NCBI GenBank assembly: GCA_016839635.1
Contig: JAEOTV010000262.1
Location: 1 to 42,115, forward strand
Direction of reading: 5' to 3'
Origin: Promethearchaeota archaeon
GTDB lineage: Archaea > Asgardarchaeota > Lokiarchaeia > Sigynarchaeales > SOKP01
Length of the DNA: 42,115 bases
The position numbers and the translations under genes were made by a program. The notes beneath the pieces were generated by a model. That model had not been told where the DNA came from. It did no database searches and saw only the letters and a program-made list of their open reading frames with translations. How positions within the stretch are numbered: position 1 is the first letter of the stretch; each line of letters opens with the position of its first letter. Of the stretch, positions 7,321-16,891 are shown piece after piece.

Positions 7321-9747
7321 TTATTTATTCAACTGTTTTTCTATAAAATTGATGGTATTTTTTGTATCAGCTATCATTTGAGGGATGTTTAATTCTTTGT
7401 AGATTTCAAGCGCTCGTTGTAAAAATTGAAGAGATGTTGAATGGTCCTTTTTATATTTGTAATAGATCACTCCAAGATTATTTAATAAATTGGCTATACC
7501 AGGTTTATTTCCTAGTTCTTCCATGATATTTAATGCTTGTTCATAATTTTTTATAGTTTCTTCATGTCTCCCTAAGTCTCCTAATATACCTCCAATATTT
7601 GTTAGTTGTTTTGCTACGCCCTCTAAATTTTCTAAAGACTGTTCAATACTTAATGCTTTTTTATAATCATCAAAAGCTTTATCAATTTCACGTCTAGCTT
7701 CGTATATAGAAGCTCTATTCCCATAACGAGTTCCTAGATGTGTTCTTTCCCCAATTTTCTCAGAAATAGATATCGATTGGTTAAAAGATTCAAAAGCTTC
7801 ATTAAATCTCTCTTTCGAGCGATAATACATACCGATGTTATTTAAATTAGTAGCTTGGCTTGATAAATCACCTATCATTGTATTAATATTAAGTGCGTCA
7901 TTATAATTTTTCAAAGCTAACTCAAGTTTTCCAGTTTGATAATAAATTGATCCGATTGAATTTAAAACAAGAGCTTGGGTATTCAAATCTTTAGTTTTTA
8001 TTGCAGTTTGATATGCTTTTTCAAAATATTGTAATGCTTGGCTGTACTGTCCTGCAACTCTAAAAATATTTCCAACAGTATTTAGGGTATTAGACATACT
8101 ATCTAAATCTCCTAACTGTTCATCAATTTTGAGAGCCTCTGAAGCATAATTCAAGGCAGGATTTAATAGCCCTTGTGAGAGTTTAATTCCAGCAAGGTTA
8201 TTTAGGCAAAGAGATTTTCTAAATAAATCTCCCATTTTTCCGGTAATTTCAAGAGCAGCTTCAATATTTTTTATTGCGTTTGGGATATCTCCATTATCTC
8301 TATATAATATCCCTAAATTATTAAAAACCGTAAATTTCAACAAATTTGGAGTTTTTTCTGTCATTAAAGCAGCAGCATCAAAAGAATACTTAAATGCATT
8401 TTTTAGATCACTTTTCTTATGATAAACTTCTCCTATATTAAATAGTACTCCTATCTTTTCCGCAGTGAGATTTAGTTTTTCACTTAATTCAAGAGATTTT
8501 TCAAAACTTTCCAATGCTTTATCATAAATCCCCTTAGAAAGATTGATTAACCCTAAAGCATTAGTAAAATAATTTTCATTAACTTCATCACCATCTTTTT
8601 TGGATGCTGTTAATCCTTGATGAGCAGTTCTTTCTGCTGATTCTATATCTCCTAATTCAAAAAATAAATCATGAGCAAGTCGATATTTTGAAGAAACCGA
8701 AGCTTTAAAATGAGTTTCTTTCATATAATCACTAAAACTTAAAACTTTAGGGGTTTCTTTTTTCAAAGTTTCAAAAAATTCTTTGTATATCTGCGCTAAT
8801 CGTTCTTTTACAAATAATATAGTCTTTGTTTTTATCTTGTAGACCTCTATCCTCTTATTTGAAGCAAGTTCTACTAACAAATTATCGGTTTTAGATAATT
8901 CCAAAGATTTTAATTCTGATAAACTTTCAATCGATTTATACTTATAAATCTCTTCCTTACCAGGATCAATGTTTTGGTCGTGCTCTATCCAAATTATCCT
9001 TTTCATGTTTTTCAATTCTTTCAACATTGGACTTATATCAAAATCATCACTACCAGAATACCCCATAATAACTAAATCTCTCCTATCCATTACTTGATTG
9101 ATTAATGGTTTTTTATAAGGTTCAATTGCAAAGGTTTCGCCCTTTTCCCTTTCACGTCCAAGAGCACTTATTGTAGTTATCAGAGAGTCTTTTGTCATTC
9201 TTCCTTTTATAACATCCCATTTAGAGCCATGAATTTTAATGACTGGAAACTGGAAAGAGACATTGTTCTGATAATCCTCTTTTGTTATAATAATCATAAC
9301 TTTTTTATGATAAGTATGAAAAGCCGGATACGTTTCTAGTTTCTTCTTTAATGCATATTCGATAAGATAATCAAAATTGGTTGTAATAACATAATTATAG
9401 CGCATTATCATATTTGCCAAGAAGATATGAATAACATTAGGTTCTTTTACTTCACACAGATAATCTAGGAATTTTAAATCTTTATCAAATAGATTCTGAA
9501 TCTTTTCGACTAAGAATTCATATCTTAAAAAATCTAATGATGATAATGCCTCTATCTCTTCTTCAGGAGCATAATATCTGAATAATTCACGCACAAACAT
9601 TCTGGCAGAAGGAATAGAAGATGGAGGATCTATCGAAATTCCTGCACCTACTAAGTAAGTATACAATTTAGTATCAGAAAAAAGATCTTTAAATTCTGGT
9701 GCATATACTCCATCTGGAATCCTAATTACAACATCTTCAAATTTCAA
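7321..9747 (-). CDS. SIR2-like NADase-type domain fused to TPR repeats
   Basis: 808 residues. The N-terminal 280 residues form a SIR2-like (SIR2_2) domain: glycine motif YLVGAGIS (about 31-38), ITTNFDYLIE (121-130), catalytic-type His in KIHGSKWD (about 173) and LVIMGYSGSDDFDI (225-238). The remainder is about ten to eleven TPR units with the W/LG-Y/A-P pattern (e.g. ALNYASEALKIDEQLGDL). In bacteria, SIR2 domains fused to sensor repeats are NAD-depleting abortive-infection effectors; that role here is inferred. The start is a TTG with AAGGG upstream; no other start is available before residue about 50. Monocistronic. A non-immune deacetylase function is less likely because the zinc Cys pairs of classical sirtuins are absent. 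Confidence 0.85.
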   Translation of the reverse strand: MKFEDVVIRIPDGVYAPEFKDLFSDTKLYTYLVGAGISIDPPSSIPSARMFVRELFRYYAPEEEIEALSSLDFLRYEFLVEKIQNLFDKDLKFLDYLCEVKEPNVIHIFLANMIMRYNYVITTNFDYLIEYALKKKLETYPAFHTYHKKVMIIITKEDYQNNVSFQFPVIKIHGSKWDVIKGRMTKDSLITTISALGREREKGETFAIEPYKKPLINQVMDRRDLVIMGYSGSDDFDISPMLKELKNMKRIIWIEHDQNIDPGKEEIYKYKSIESLSELKSLELSKTDNLLVELASNKRIEVYKIKTKTILFVKERLAQIYKEFFETLKKETPKVLSFSDYMKETHFKASVSSKYRLAHDLFFELGDIESAERTAHQGLTASKKDGDEVNENYFTNALGLINLSKGIYDKALESFEKSLELSEKLNLTAEKIGVLFNIGEVYHKKSDLKNAFKYSFDAAALMTEKTPNLLKFTVFNNLGILYRDNGDIPNAIKNIEAALEITGKMGDLFRKSLCLNNLAGIKLSQGLLNPALNYASEALKIDEQLGDLDSMSNTLNTVGNIFRVAGQYSQALQYFEKAYQTAIKTKDLNTQALVLNSIGSIYYQTGKLELALKNYNDALNINTMIGDLSSQATNLNNIGMYYRSKERFNEAFESFNQSISISEKIGERTHLGTRYGNRASIYEARREIDKAFDDYKKALSIEQSLENLEGVAKQLTNIGGILGDLGRHEETIKNYEQALNIMEELGNKPGIANLLNNLGVIYYKYKKDHSTSLQFLQRALEIYKELNIPQMIADTKNTINFIEKQLNK

Positions 9748-9819
9748 ATTTGACCCTTAATTTTAATAATTTAAATACATATATGAATGTCTTAACATAA
9801 TTTATCTGTTATTAAAAAA

Positions 9820-10044
9820 TTATATGATGTCTAATTGACTTATTATATAACTTATCCATAAACCTGGTTTTTTAGGTATGTCAAAACCTATCCATGCACT
9901 TTTCATATAGGATGTATCTGCTTGCCAAAACCCATCAGATCTTTGCTTTTTTTTTAATATTTGTTTAGCATCATTACACCGCATATCTTCCAATAAACCG
10001 TTTGCATGGAGCAGGGTTAGAATTTCAATGTTAATGCAGAATCT
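9820..10044 (-). pseudogene. Truncated C-terminal fragment of a toroid (prenyltransferase-like) gene
   Basis: Translating the minus strand gives about 74 codons ending at a TAA (9820). They include LTLLHANGLLEDMRCNDAKQ, LKKKQRSDGFWQAD and PGLWISYIISQL, the final helix pair and end of the toroid family to which the gene at 1-871 belongs. In-frame stops occur immediately upstream (TGA at 10045-10047 and an earlier TAA), and no N-terminal part is present. This is therefore the tail of a deleted gene. It fills most of the 437-bp spacer between 9748 and 10184. Confidence 0.7.
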
Positions 10045-10184
10045 TCAATCATATTATTCAATAGTTCGATATTCATTATTAAAACTTAAATACTATTACG
10101 ATTTCATAAATTATATTAAAAGTTTTTGGACTTTAATGGCGAAATATTTTTATGCAAATTTAATTAGTAATCAAGGTTATTCAT

Positions 10185-10997
10185 ATGAATATTGGGATAT
10201 TTTATTTCTCTGCAACAGGGATAACTGAACTCATTTCAAACCATATTGTATCGATTTTAGAAAGCAAGGGGCACTCTGTGAAACAAAAAAACATAATTAC
10301 CCTTGATAGTAGGCAATCCGAATTTAATTTCTCGGAATATGATGCGTGCTTCTTTGGATTTCCAGTCTTCGAAGGAAGGCCTCCTACTGTTGCCGAGGAA
10401 TGGATGATAACGCTTGATGGCAAGAATAAGAAATGTTCCATGTTTTTTACTTATGGAGCAAGAGATTTAGAGTTGGCCCATCAAGTTACATTTTATTTAC
10501 TAAATGAGGCGAATTTTCAGGTGGTTTTATCAGCAGAATTTATTGGAAAGCACTCATTCTGTGTTGCAAAAGGATTTACACTATCAGAAGGACGCCCTAA
10601 TCAATTAGATCTTGATCTTGCTACAAAATTTGCGACAGAATCTTTAGCACGGTTTCAAAAGGATACTGATTTTAATATTGACTTATCACGATTTTCTTAT
10701 AAGCCAAAAAGAATTAGGGAAGCTAAAGGAGTTATGGCTACTTTTTATCCTTCAAGAGGAGGAGAAGACTGTAGTATGTGTAATTTATGTGAAAATGAAT
10801 GCCCAGTAAAAGCCTTTGATGCTATTTCGGGTGAAACTAACAAAAAATTATGTATTCAATGTATGCATTGTGTAACTATTTGTCCAGATAATATGCTCCA
10901 TGTTGGTGAAGCATCTCAAGTATATAAGGTTTTTACAGATAAACTCGGTTTAACTGAAGATGTTATTGAGAATAAATTAAGCAAAATTATTTTTTAA
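10185..10997 (+). CDS. EFR1-type flavodoxin-ferredoxin fusion
   Basis: 270 residues. The N-terminal 150 residues form a flavodoxin-like domain with the FMN phosphate loop YFSATGIT and a second loop near FFGFPVFEGRPP. The C-terminus (about 195-250) has two 4Fe-4S motifs, CSMCNLCENECP and CIQCMHCVTICP. The family (EFRO1/EFR1) is frequent in anaerobic archaea and clostridia and is thought to move electrons between flavin and ferredoxin pools. The partner is not evident from the neighbours. The start ATG at 10185 is well placed and upstream frames are not coding-like. Confidence 0.9.
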   Translation: MNIGIFYFSATGITELISNHIVSILESKGHSVKQKNIITLDSRQSEFNFSEYDACFFGFPVFEGRPPTVAEEWMITLDGKNKKCSMFFTYGARDLELAHQVTFYLLNEANFQVVLSAEFIGKHSFCVAKGFTLSEGRPNQLDLDLATKFATESLARFQKDTDFNIDLSRFSYKPKRIREAKGVMATFYPSRGGEDCSMCNLCENECPVKAFDAISGETNKKLCIQCMHCVTICPDNMLHVGEASQVYKVFTDKLGLTEDVIENKLSKIIF

Positions 10998-11156
10998 GGA
11001 AATTAAATCCTATCTTTTCTTATTTTAAAGAAAATTCTATACTTCAAAAATCCATTTTTAAAGTATTTTTACATTAAACCTCTAAGAATAACCTTTTTAT
11101 ATAACCTTTACAACTAATTAACTTAATCACATTTTTTATAAAGTGTGATAGAAATC

Positions 11157-12374
11157 ATGTCGAAAAAAATTTTTGAAAGAAAAAAAGTATTACTTGCTTC
11201 ACTTCTGGTTCTTTTAAGTGGGATTTCAATACTCAGTTTAAGTACCTCAGTAAGAGGTTTTGCTAGCGAAGGAACAAATGATATGAGCCCTAATAATCTT
11301 CTTCCTGGAGACGTTATTCTTATAGGTACAGATGATACGTTTTTTGATTATTTAATTCCAGGAAAATGGTCCCATACTGTTATTTTCGGAGGAATTGCGG
11401 GATATCACGAAATTTGGGCTACAGAAGAGGGTACGTGGGTTCCTACAGGTGAAGCTTGGGTAGTTCATTCAACAAAAGATTCTACTGATTCAGGATTAAG
11501 AACATCAAGATTTAAGACTGCTGTAAATGATCATGCTGGAAATGTTGTTGCATTGAGAATTCTAAAACCTGGTGGTGTTTTAATGTCTGCCTCTGAGAGA
11601 GAGGATATAGTTGATTTTGCTGTAAATAAAATTGGATTAGATGAAGGTTATGACTGGAACTGGCTTGGAAAACAAACAAATATTGATACCGCCGATCCAG
11701 AAATCGCTCCAGATGGATATTACTGTTCAGAACTTGCATGGGCAGCATATAAGGTTGAGTTAGGAATTGATCTTGATGGTGATTTCTCACCATTCAATAT
11801 TGGAGTCTCACCTGAAGATCTGTACTGGTCTCAATATGCACAGGTAATTGCTCTTGAGATGAATTCTGATCCAAATGGTAATAGTGTTCCTGGAGGTGCT
11901 TATGCTGTTGATGCATCTAATGAACTTTACAAATTGACCGTTTTCGTAGATGAGGTTTATTATGATGATGAGCATGAAGGTTGGCTTATGGGAGATGGTG
12001 AAATGTACTTGAAACTTTGGATAGGAGAGGCTTATTTCCCAAGTTGTGCTGCAGGTGGTGATTTGAATGATAATCACCTTGATAAGATTGACGATGCCAA
12101 TGATGACACCGAATCATGTGGAAAGCGTGAAGCACTAGACTGGAATAATTACCATTATGCCCTTGTCTCCTATAACTCATACTGTAAAGTTAGAGTTCAA
12201 GCATCGGAATATGATTCAACTTCTGGAGATGATGATTATCCTGTATTCCAATGGTGGTGGAGCCCATCTTCTTGGCATAACTACATTAATAATGGCTGGT
12301 ATTGGTCTGGGTATCGCTATGATATGGGAGATTGTCGTTATACAATTTGGTTTAGAATTGATTCGGTCTATTGA
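11157..12374 (+). CDS. Secreted NlpC/P60-like (YiiX-type) cysteine hydrolase with C-terminal acidic domain
   Basis: 405 residues from the ATG at 11157. A basic N-terminus and a hydrophobic stretch (VLLASLLVLLSGISILSLS) form a signal peptide or anchor. Residues about 45-200 show the permuted-papain layout: LLPGDVILIG, then KWSHTVIFGG (His), VVALRILKPGG, and YYCSELAWAAYKVELG (nucleophile Cys). This points to an amide or thioester hydrolase acting outside the cell. The C-terminal 180 residues, rich in Asp and Trp (VFVDEVYYDDEHEGW; FQWWWSPSSWHNY), resemble a calcium-binding C2-like beta sandwich and contain several Cys that may form disulfides; this part is not recognised with certainty. Confidence 0.75.
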   Translation: MSKKIFERKKVLLASLLVLLSGISILSLSTSVRGFASEGTNDMSPNNLLPGDVILIGTDDTFFDYLIPGKWSHTVIFGGIAGYHEIWATEEGTWVPTGEAWVVHSTKDSTDSGLRTSRFKTAVNDHAGNVVALRILKPGGVLMSASEREDIVDFAVNKIGLDEGYDWNWLGKQTNIDTADPEIAPDGYYCSELAWAAYKVELGIDLDGDFSPFNIGVSPEDLYWSQYAQVIALEMNSDPNGNSVPGGAYAVDASNELYKLTVFVDEVYYDDEHEGWLMGDGEMYLKLWIGEAYFPSCAAGGDLNDNHLDKIDDANDDTESCGKREALDWNNYHYALVSYNSYCKVRVQASEYDSTSGDDDYPVFQWWWSPSSWHNYINNGWYWSGYRYDMGDCRYTIWFRIDSVY

Positions 12375-12393
12375 AATTTAATCAATATTCAAA

Positions 12394-12411
12394 TTTTTTC
12401 TTTTTTTTTTT
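12394..12411 (+). terminator. T-tract terminator of the secreted hydrolase gene
   Basis: T(6)CT(11) run 20 bp after the stop codon, between two convergent genes. Archaeal RNA polymerase terminates on such U-tracts without needing a hairpin. Confidence 0.6.
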
Positions 12412-12431
12412 AGGAAAGTATGATTATAAGA

Positions 12432-14300
12432 TTATTGTTCAATTAATTGATATTTTTCTAATATTTCTAACTTTCTCAATTTTATACTATCAAATCCTAA
12501 TTGCTGTTCAAAAAAGAAATCAAAAGGATCTTTTAAGTCTTTCAGAATTTCTTGAGAGTAAAGATGGTCATAAAAAAATTTACCTTTTTCTGTCAAATTA
12601 AGAGTTCCTTTTTTAGATACTGACAAATAGTCCTCATTCAGTGTATCATTTATCACTGAAATAATACCTCTATCTTTAAATAAGTATAAACCAAAAAAGG
12701 CAAACTCAGAGTACACTTCCTCTCCTTTATTCAAGGACTTTTGAAAATATTCAGAAAGTTGTTCAGGCGTTAATTCCAAACTTGAATTATCATTATACAC
12801 GGTAAGTATCCATTTCGTTATATATTCACTGAAATTTTTTTCATATTTCATCTGGAATTTTTCAAATTCAATTTCTTCTTCTTTCGAGGTAATTAACTCA
12901 CGGAATATTTCAATAACTTCTTTAAATATAAGGGAACAAACAAAAATTGCAATTATTGGATCAAAATAATGAAATAATGGTAGTCCTAAGGCCGTTCCTA
13001 TACTTGATAAAACAGCTCCTATAATGATGCTAATAGATAAAATAATATTTACTTTAGAATCTATTGCACTTGCGATTAATGATGTATTCCTATTTTTTTT
13101 CCCTACAAAGTTTTTCAACGTACGTAAGTATGTGTTTAGAAATACAGAGATTATAGCAATTATAATGATATATATAACATTAGAAATAGGATCAGGACCA
13201 GAAATTAGACTTTGAATTGAATTTATTACAATAGAAATCCCTGTAAAAGCCATTAAGCTTATGATTATGATGTTTGAAATTTTTTCTTTTTGGAATTTAA
13301 TGCCAGTTGCAATTAAAATTACTGCTGTACAATCAAGGAAATTTTCAAAACCTTCTGCGGATAATGATTCTGAATTAAAAAATCCTATAATAATTTTGAG
13401 AAGGCTTAGTATTAATAATCCCAAAAAAGATCTTATTAATACACTTTTTCTATTTAAAATTCTTATAAAACTCTCCATTTGGCTTTTCAATGCTTCATTC
13501 CATACCTCCCCTTGTTTTTTACCAAATTCGTTAAGGCATACTAAATTATTTTCAATATCTGCATACCCAAGAGCACAAAGATAATAAATGCTCGACTTTG
13601 CTGTTTTTTCATTAAAATAAACATTTTTAGTAAAAATATTGAATATCCCATTAATTTGGTTTTTTAATTCTGTGAAATTGAGTCTTTTTTTTTCTTCCTT
13701 ATTTAGATAATATAATGCTGCGTATTCTATCCTATTAATAGGAAAAATCTCGTGCTTTCTTCTGTGAGAGATAACTGCAACTATTCTAATTAAGGAGTTT
13801 ATAGTTAGTAAAACCATACAAATTAATGATATATAAAATATAAAACTAAACTCGATTAAAAGAAAGGTTTGATTAAGAGTTTGAAGAAATATGGCTAATA
13901 ATATGTAAAAATAGACAAAAGCTAAATAAAAGCTAATTAAACTCCGATACACTTCTTTTATGTGAAACTGTTTAAAAAGAGTATTAAAACCTTTAGTTAA
14001 ATAATGTCCTACAAAAAATAGGGACATGACCGTTAGAGAAAAACTCCAAAGAAAACTTCCTGTTATTAGCATTTCTATTATTATAAGTGTGATGGAGAGG
14101 ATGAAATAAATAGAAAGTACTTTCTTTGTATCTAAATCCCAATTTAAAAGATGGGTAAGGACATGGGCAAAATTTAAAACAACTGCTATAGTAACTAAGA
14201 AACTGAAAAAGAATGAATTCATTATAAAAAATTCTATCAAATAAAATGAAGTTAGGACAATTCCTAATCCTATGCCTATGAAGAAGTAACTCCATTTCAT
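12432..14300 (-). CDS. CDF-like cation transporter with N-terminal membrane domain and two winged-helix segments
   Basis: 622 residues in four parts. Residues 1-180: about five to six membrane helices of unknown family. About 185-275: a winged-helix-like segment (IEYAALYYLNKEEKKRLNFT to YLCALGYADIENN). About 285-470: six helices like the cation diffusion facilitator membrane domain. About 480-622: a second helical winged-helix-like cytoplasmic segment ending in helix. The CDF metal pairs are atypical: EFENFLD-type E319/D323 in helix 2 and D414/N418 (SAIDSKVN) in helix 5, where zinc CDFs have D/D and H/D. Metal specificity, or transport at all, is therefore open. Converges with the hydrolase gene. 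Confidence 0.65.
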   Translation of the reverse strand: MKWSYFFIGIGLGIVLTSFYLIEFFIMNSFFFSFLVTIAVVLNFAHVLTHLLNWDLDTKKVLSIYFILSITLIIIEMLITGSFLWSFSLTVMSLFFVGHYLTKGFNTLFKQFHIKEVYRSLISFYLAFVYFYILLAIFLQTLNQTFLLIEFSFIFYISLICMVLLTINSLIRIVAVISHRRKHEIFPINRIEYAALYYLNKEEKKRLNFTELKNQINGIFNIFTKNVYFNEKTAKSSIYYLCALGYADIENNLVCLNEFGKKQGEVWNEALKSQMESFIRILNRKSVLIRSFLGLLILSLLKIIIGFFNSESLSAEGFENFLDCTAVILIATGIKFQKEKISNIIIISLMAFTGISIVINSIQSLISGPDPISNVIYIIIIAIISVFLNTYLRTLKNFVGKKNRNTSLIASAIDSKVNIILSISIIIGAVLSSIGTALGLPLFHYFDPIIAIFVCSLIFKEVIEIFRELITSKEEEIEFEKFQMKYEKNFSEYITKWILTVYNDNSSLELTPEQLSEYFQKSLNKGEEVYSEFAFFGLYLFKDRGIISVINDTLNEDYLSVSKKGTLNLTEKGKFFYDHLYSQEILKDLKDPFDFFFEQQLGFDSIKLRKLEILEKYQLIEQ

Positions 14301-14331
14301 ATTTCTACTATATAATTTGCTTATTTACATT

Positions 14332-15597
14332 TCATACCTTAAAAGCCCATTCTCCATTTCGCATTACTGGCTCTATTGTTTCATCCTTCAATATCCCATC
14401 AACATTCATATCTCCAGTCCCTATCATGAAATCCAGATGGATAAGACTCTTATTTCCTCCAGCAGCCATGAATTCCTCATCAGTTAAAGTATCTCCTCCT
14501 TTCAATGACTCTCTGTAAGCACTTCCTAAGGCAATATGATTTGAAGCATTTTCATCAATTAACATGTTATAAAAAATCAATCCAGACTGAGAAATAGGGG
14601 AACTATGGGGGACTAATGCAACTTCACCTAACCTACGTGCCCCCTCATCTGTTTCAAGTGTTTTGAGCAAGAATTCTTCTCCTACTTCAGCACTGGCTTC
14701 GACTATTTGCCCTTTAGAGAATACTAAACGACAATTTTTGAGATTAACTCCTCCATAAAATATTGGTTTACTTGTACATACAACGCCCTCAACTTTATCT
14801 TTATGTGGCATTGTAAATACCTCTTCAGTGGGAATATTCGCAGTAAAATTAATTCCATTCTGCGCGGTTGTGCTTCCACCCTCCCAAATATGATCATCAG
14901 GTAAACCAACCATTAAATCTGTTCCAGGAGCGGTCAATTTAAGCGCTGTATATTGCTTTTTATTTAGGTATTCACAGCGATTTGAAATATTTTTATTATG
15001 AGTTTGCCAAGCACTAATAGGATCTTCTTGATTTACACGACAAATCTCAAAGATTATCTCCCAAAATTTATTCATTCGATCGTTTTTAGGAACATCAGCA
15101 AAAAGCTTATCTGCTAAAAAACTATTTGGAACTGAAATAATTAACCAGTTTAATGCATTAGCTGAAAGCAGCTCACTCACTGGTTTAAGTTGCTTATAAA
15201 ACGATGTTTGGAACTTTGATATTAAATCAGGTTCTATTTCATCTAGTAGTTCAGGATTTGGACTTATAACCATAATATGTGCATCACCCGCTTTAGAAAT
15301 ATCATATCTCGCATCAATTCTCCATTTTGGATATTCTTCTATTGAATCTTTAGGTCCATTCTGAAATCGGAGAAATCTTAATTGTTCATCTCCCCATAAA
15401 ACATCAACCATTCTCGCACCCATTTGATACGCTTTTTTAGCAATCTTTCTTACTAATGGAGCAGCTTCAATTGGAACCCCATCAGCTCCTACAGTAGGAC
15501 CACCAATTAAAAGTCGTTGCCCTGGTTGGAGATTTAATCCAACTTTTAATATCACATCAGCATATTTTTCTAATTTCTGTTCAAACTCGGAAGACAT
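14332..15597 (-). CDS. M29 family metallo-aminopeptidase
   Basis: 421 residues, the usual length of the thermophilic aminopeptidase T/AmpS family. Family signatures are present: GQRLLIGGP, then PTEEVFTMPHKDKVEG, GEVALVPHSSPIS, IDENASNHIALGSAY and HLDFMIGTGDMNVDG, which supply the Glu/His/Asp ligands of a two-metal site. It removes N-terminal amino acids from peptides in the cytoplasm. It lies 31 bp upstream of the transporter start on the same strand and may be co-transcribed with it. Confidence 0.92.
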   Translation of the reverse strand: MSSEFEQKLEKYADVILKVGLNLQPGQRLLIGGPTVGADGVPIEAAPLVRKIAKKAYQMGARMVDVLWGDEQLRFLRFQNGPKDSIEEYPKWRIDARYDISKAGDAHIMVISPNPELLDEIEPDLISKFQTSFYKQLKPVSELLSANALNWLIISVPNSFLADKLFADVPKNDRMNKFWEIIFEICRVNQEDPISAWQTHNKNISNRCEYLNKKQYTALKLTAPGTDLMVGLPDDHIWEGGSTTAQNGINFTANIPTEEVFTMPHKDKVEGVVCTSKPIFYGGVNLKNCRLVFSKGQIVEASAEVGEEFLLKTLETDEGARRLGEVALVPHSSPISQSGLIFYNMLIDENASNHIALGSAYRESLKGGDTLTDEEFMAAGGNKSLIHLDFMIGTGDMNVDGILKDETIEPVMRNGEWAFKV

Positions 15598-15749
15598 TAG
15601 ATTTCAAATCATAATGCAATTTTATATTATTTTTATGTAATGTAATTACAATTATAAAGGATTTAGAAAATAATTTAGTTTGATAGAAATTTTCTAATAT
15701 TTCAAACTTATTATAACATCTCTGATCTCAAAAAAATAGTACTATCTTA

Positions 15750-16472
15750 TTACTTAATCCCATATAATAACCCCATTGTTTTCAATTCAGATTTTACCAA
15801 TTTGGGCATTGAGATCTCATCTGCAGTTTCAATAAAGTTAACCTGCTGAATACCATATTCTTTAATTTGCCTTATTAAATCCTCAAGCATCCCATATCTT
15901 CTCTTATTCTTGAATGTATCTTGCAAAGAAAATGTTCCTCCCTTTTTCAAGACTCGCAAGGATTCCTTAATAAGTTTCCTTTTATCACTAGTGTCTCTAA
16001 CTTCGTGATATACAAAATTACTCACAATAGCATCAAATTCACCATCCTTAAAGGGTAATTTTGAGGCACTTGCCTTTTGAAATACAATTTGATCTGCCAC
16101 ACCTTCATGTTTGGCATTTTCTTCACATTGTTGTTTAGAATAATTCCATCCTTTTCCCCAATAATCAATACCATATACATCAGATTCAGGGAATCTTTTA
16201 GCAACTTCGATAGCTAAAGCTCCTGCTCCTGTACCAACATCAAGTGCTTTTCCCTGCCCATTCCAGGGTAAATTCTGGATAACTAAATCCCAGATCTTAT
16301 ATTGTATTTCTTTATTATTTACTGAAAAGTAATAATATAGATACATCATATATGCGAAAGGTAAAAGCCATAGCCCTGCTATTACCCATAACACTATTTT
16401 TATTGGAAAAAATATTGGAAATATAGTGGGGATTAATAAAATTAAAAACACACCATTAAAGAAATAAATCAA
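15750..16472 (-). CDS. Membrane-anchored class I SAM-dependent methyltransferase
   Basis: 240 residues. Two N-terminal membrane helices (about 4-22 and 25-48) are followed by a Rossmann methyltransferase domain with motif I ALDVGTGAGALA (76-87), motif II VYGIDYW, motif IV FDAIVSNFVYHEV and KGGTFSLQD. The anchor suggests a membrane substrate such as a lipid or quinone, but none can be named. The start is a TTG at 16472; a shorter form without the helices is less likely because the hydrophobic region is well formed. Confidence 0.8.
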   Translation of the reverse strand: MIYFFNGVFLILLIPTIFPIFFPIKIVLWVIAGLWLLPFAYMMYLYYYFSVNNKEIQYKIWDLVIQNLPWNGQGKALDVGTGAGALAIEVAKRFPESDVYGIDYWGKGWNYSKQQCEENAKHEGVADQIVFQKASASKLPFKDGEFDAIVSNFVYHEVRDTSDKRKLIKESLRVLKKGGTFSLQDTFKNKRRYGMLEDLIRQIKEYGIQQVNFIETADEISMPKLVKSELKTMGLLYGIK

Positions 16473-16891
16473 ATTTCTGGGAACCCAATTTCCATAATTT
16501 GTTGATTCCTTAATTTTTTATCACTATTTTGTATTTTTTTAATTATTGATAATTTATTTACATATTTAAATTTAGTTATACCTAATTTGTTACAGAAAAT
16601 ATCATAATATACATAAGATAAGTATGAATATATTAGTTTAATTGATTATTTCTATAAAGATAAATATCTATCACTATATTATATACTCTATGGAAATGAT
16701 TAGGAAGAATTCTTACCCTTAAAGAAAAAAAAACTTATTTATTAAATTCTCTTTTGGAATTACTTACTATCTTTCTAGAGGGGGTAATAAAATCCTAAAT
16801 AAAGTCTTTGATAACACTGAAAGGATGTTTTAATAATATTTCTAGGAAAAATGATCTTTATTTATTATCTTATTTACTTTATTTTATATTA
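16473..16891. other. Divergent AT-rich intergenic region
   Basis: 419 bp between the methyltransferase (minus) and Roadblock (plus) genes. It is very A/T-rich with several TATA-like stretches (e.g. ATATTATATACTC near 16676-16690). I see no coding sequence, repeat or RNA gene. Confidence 0.4.

Noticed and set aside
11512..12180. Three overlapping antisense frames within the secreted hydrolase gene.
   Set aside because: Low-complexity His/Gln-rich translations with no start signals; the plus-strand gene has clear domain motifs.
14332..15597. Role of the M29 aminopeptidase in the neighbouring unusual systems.
   Set aside because: It is an ordinary, well-conserved housekeeping peptidase; proximity alone is not evidence.
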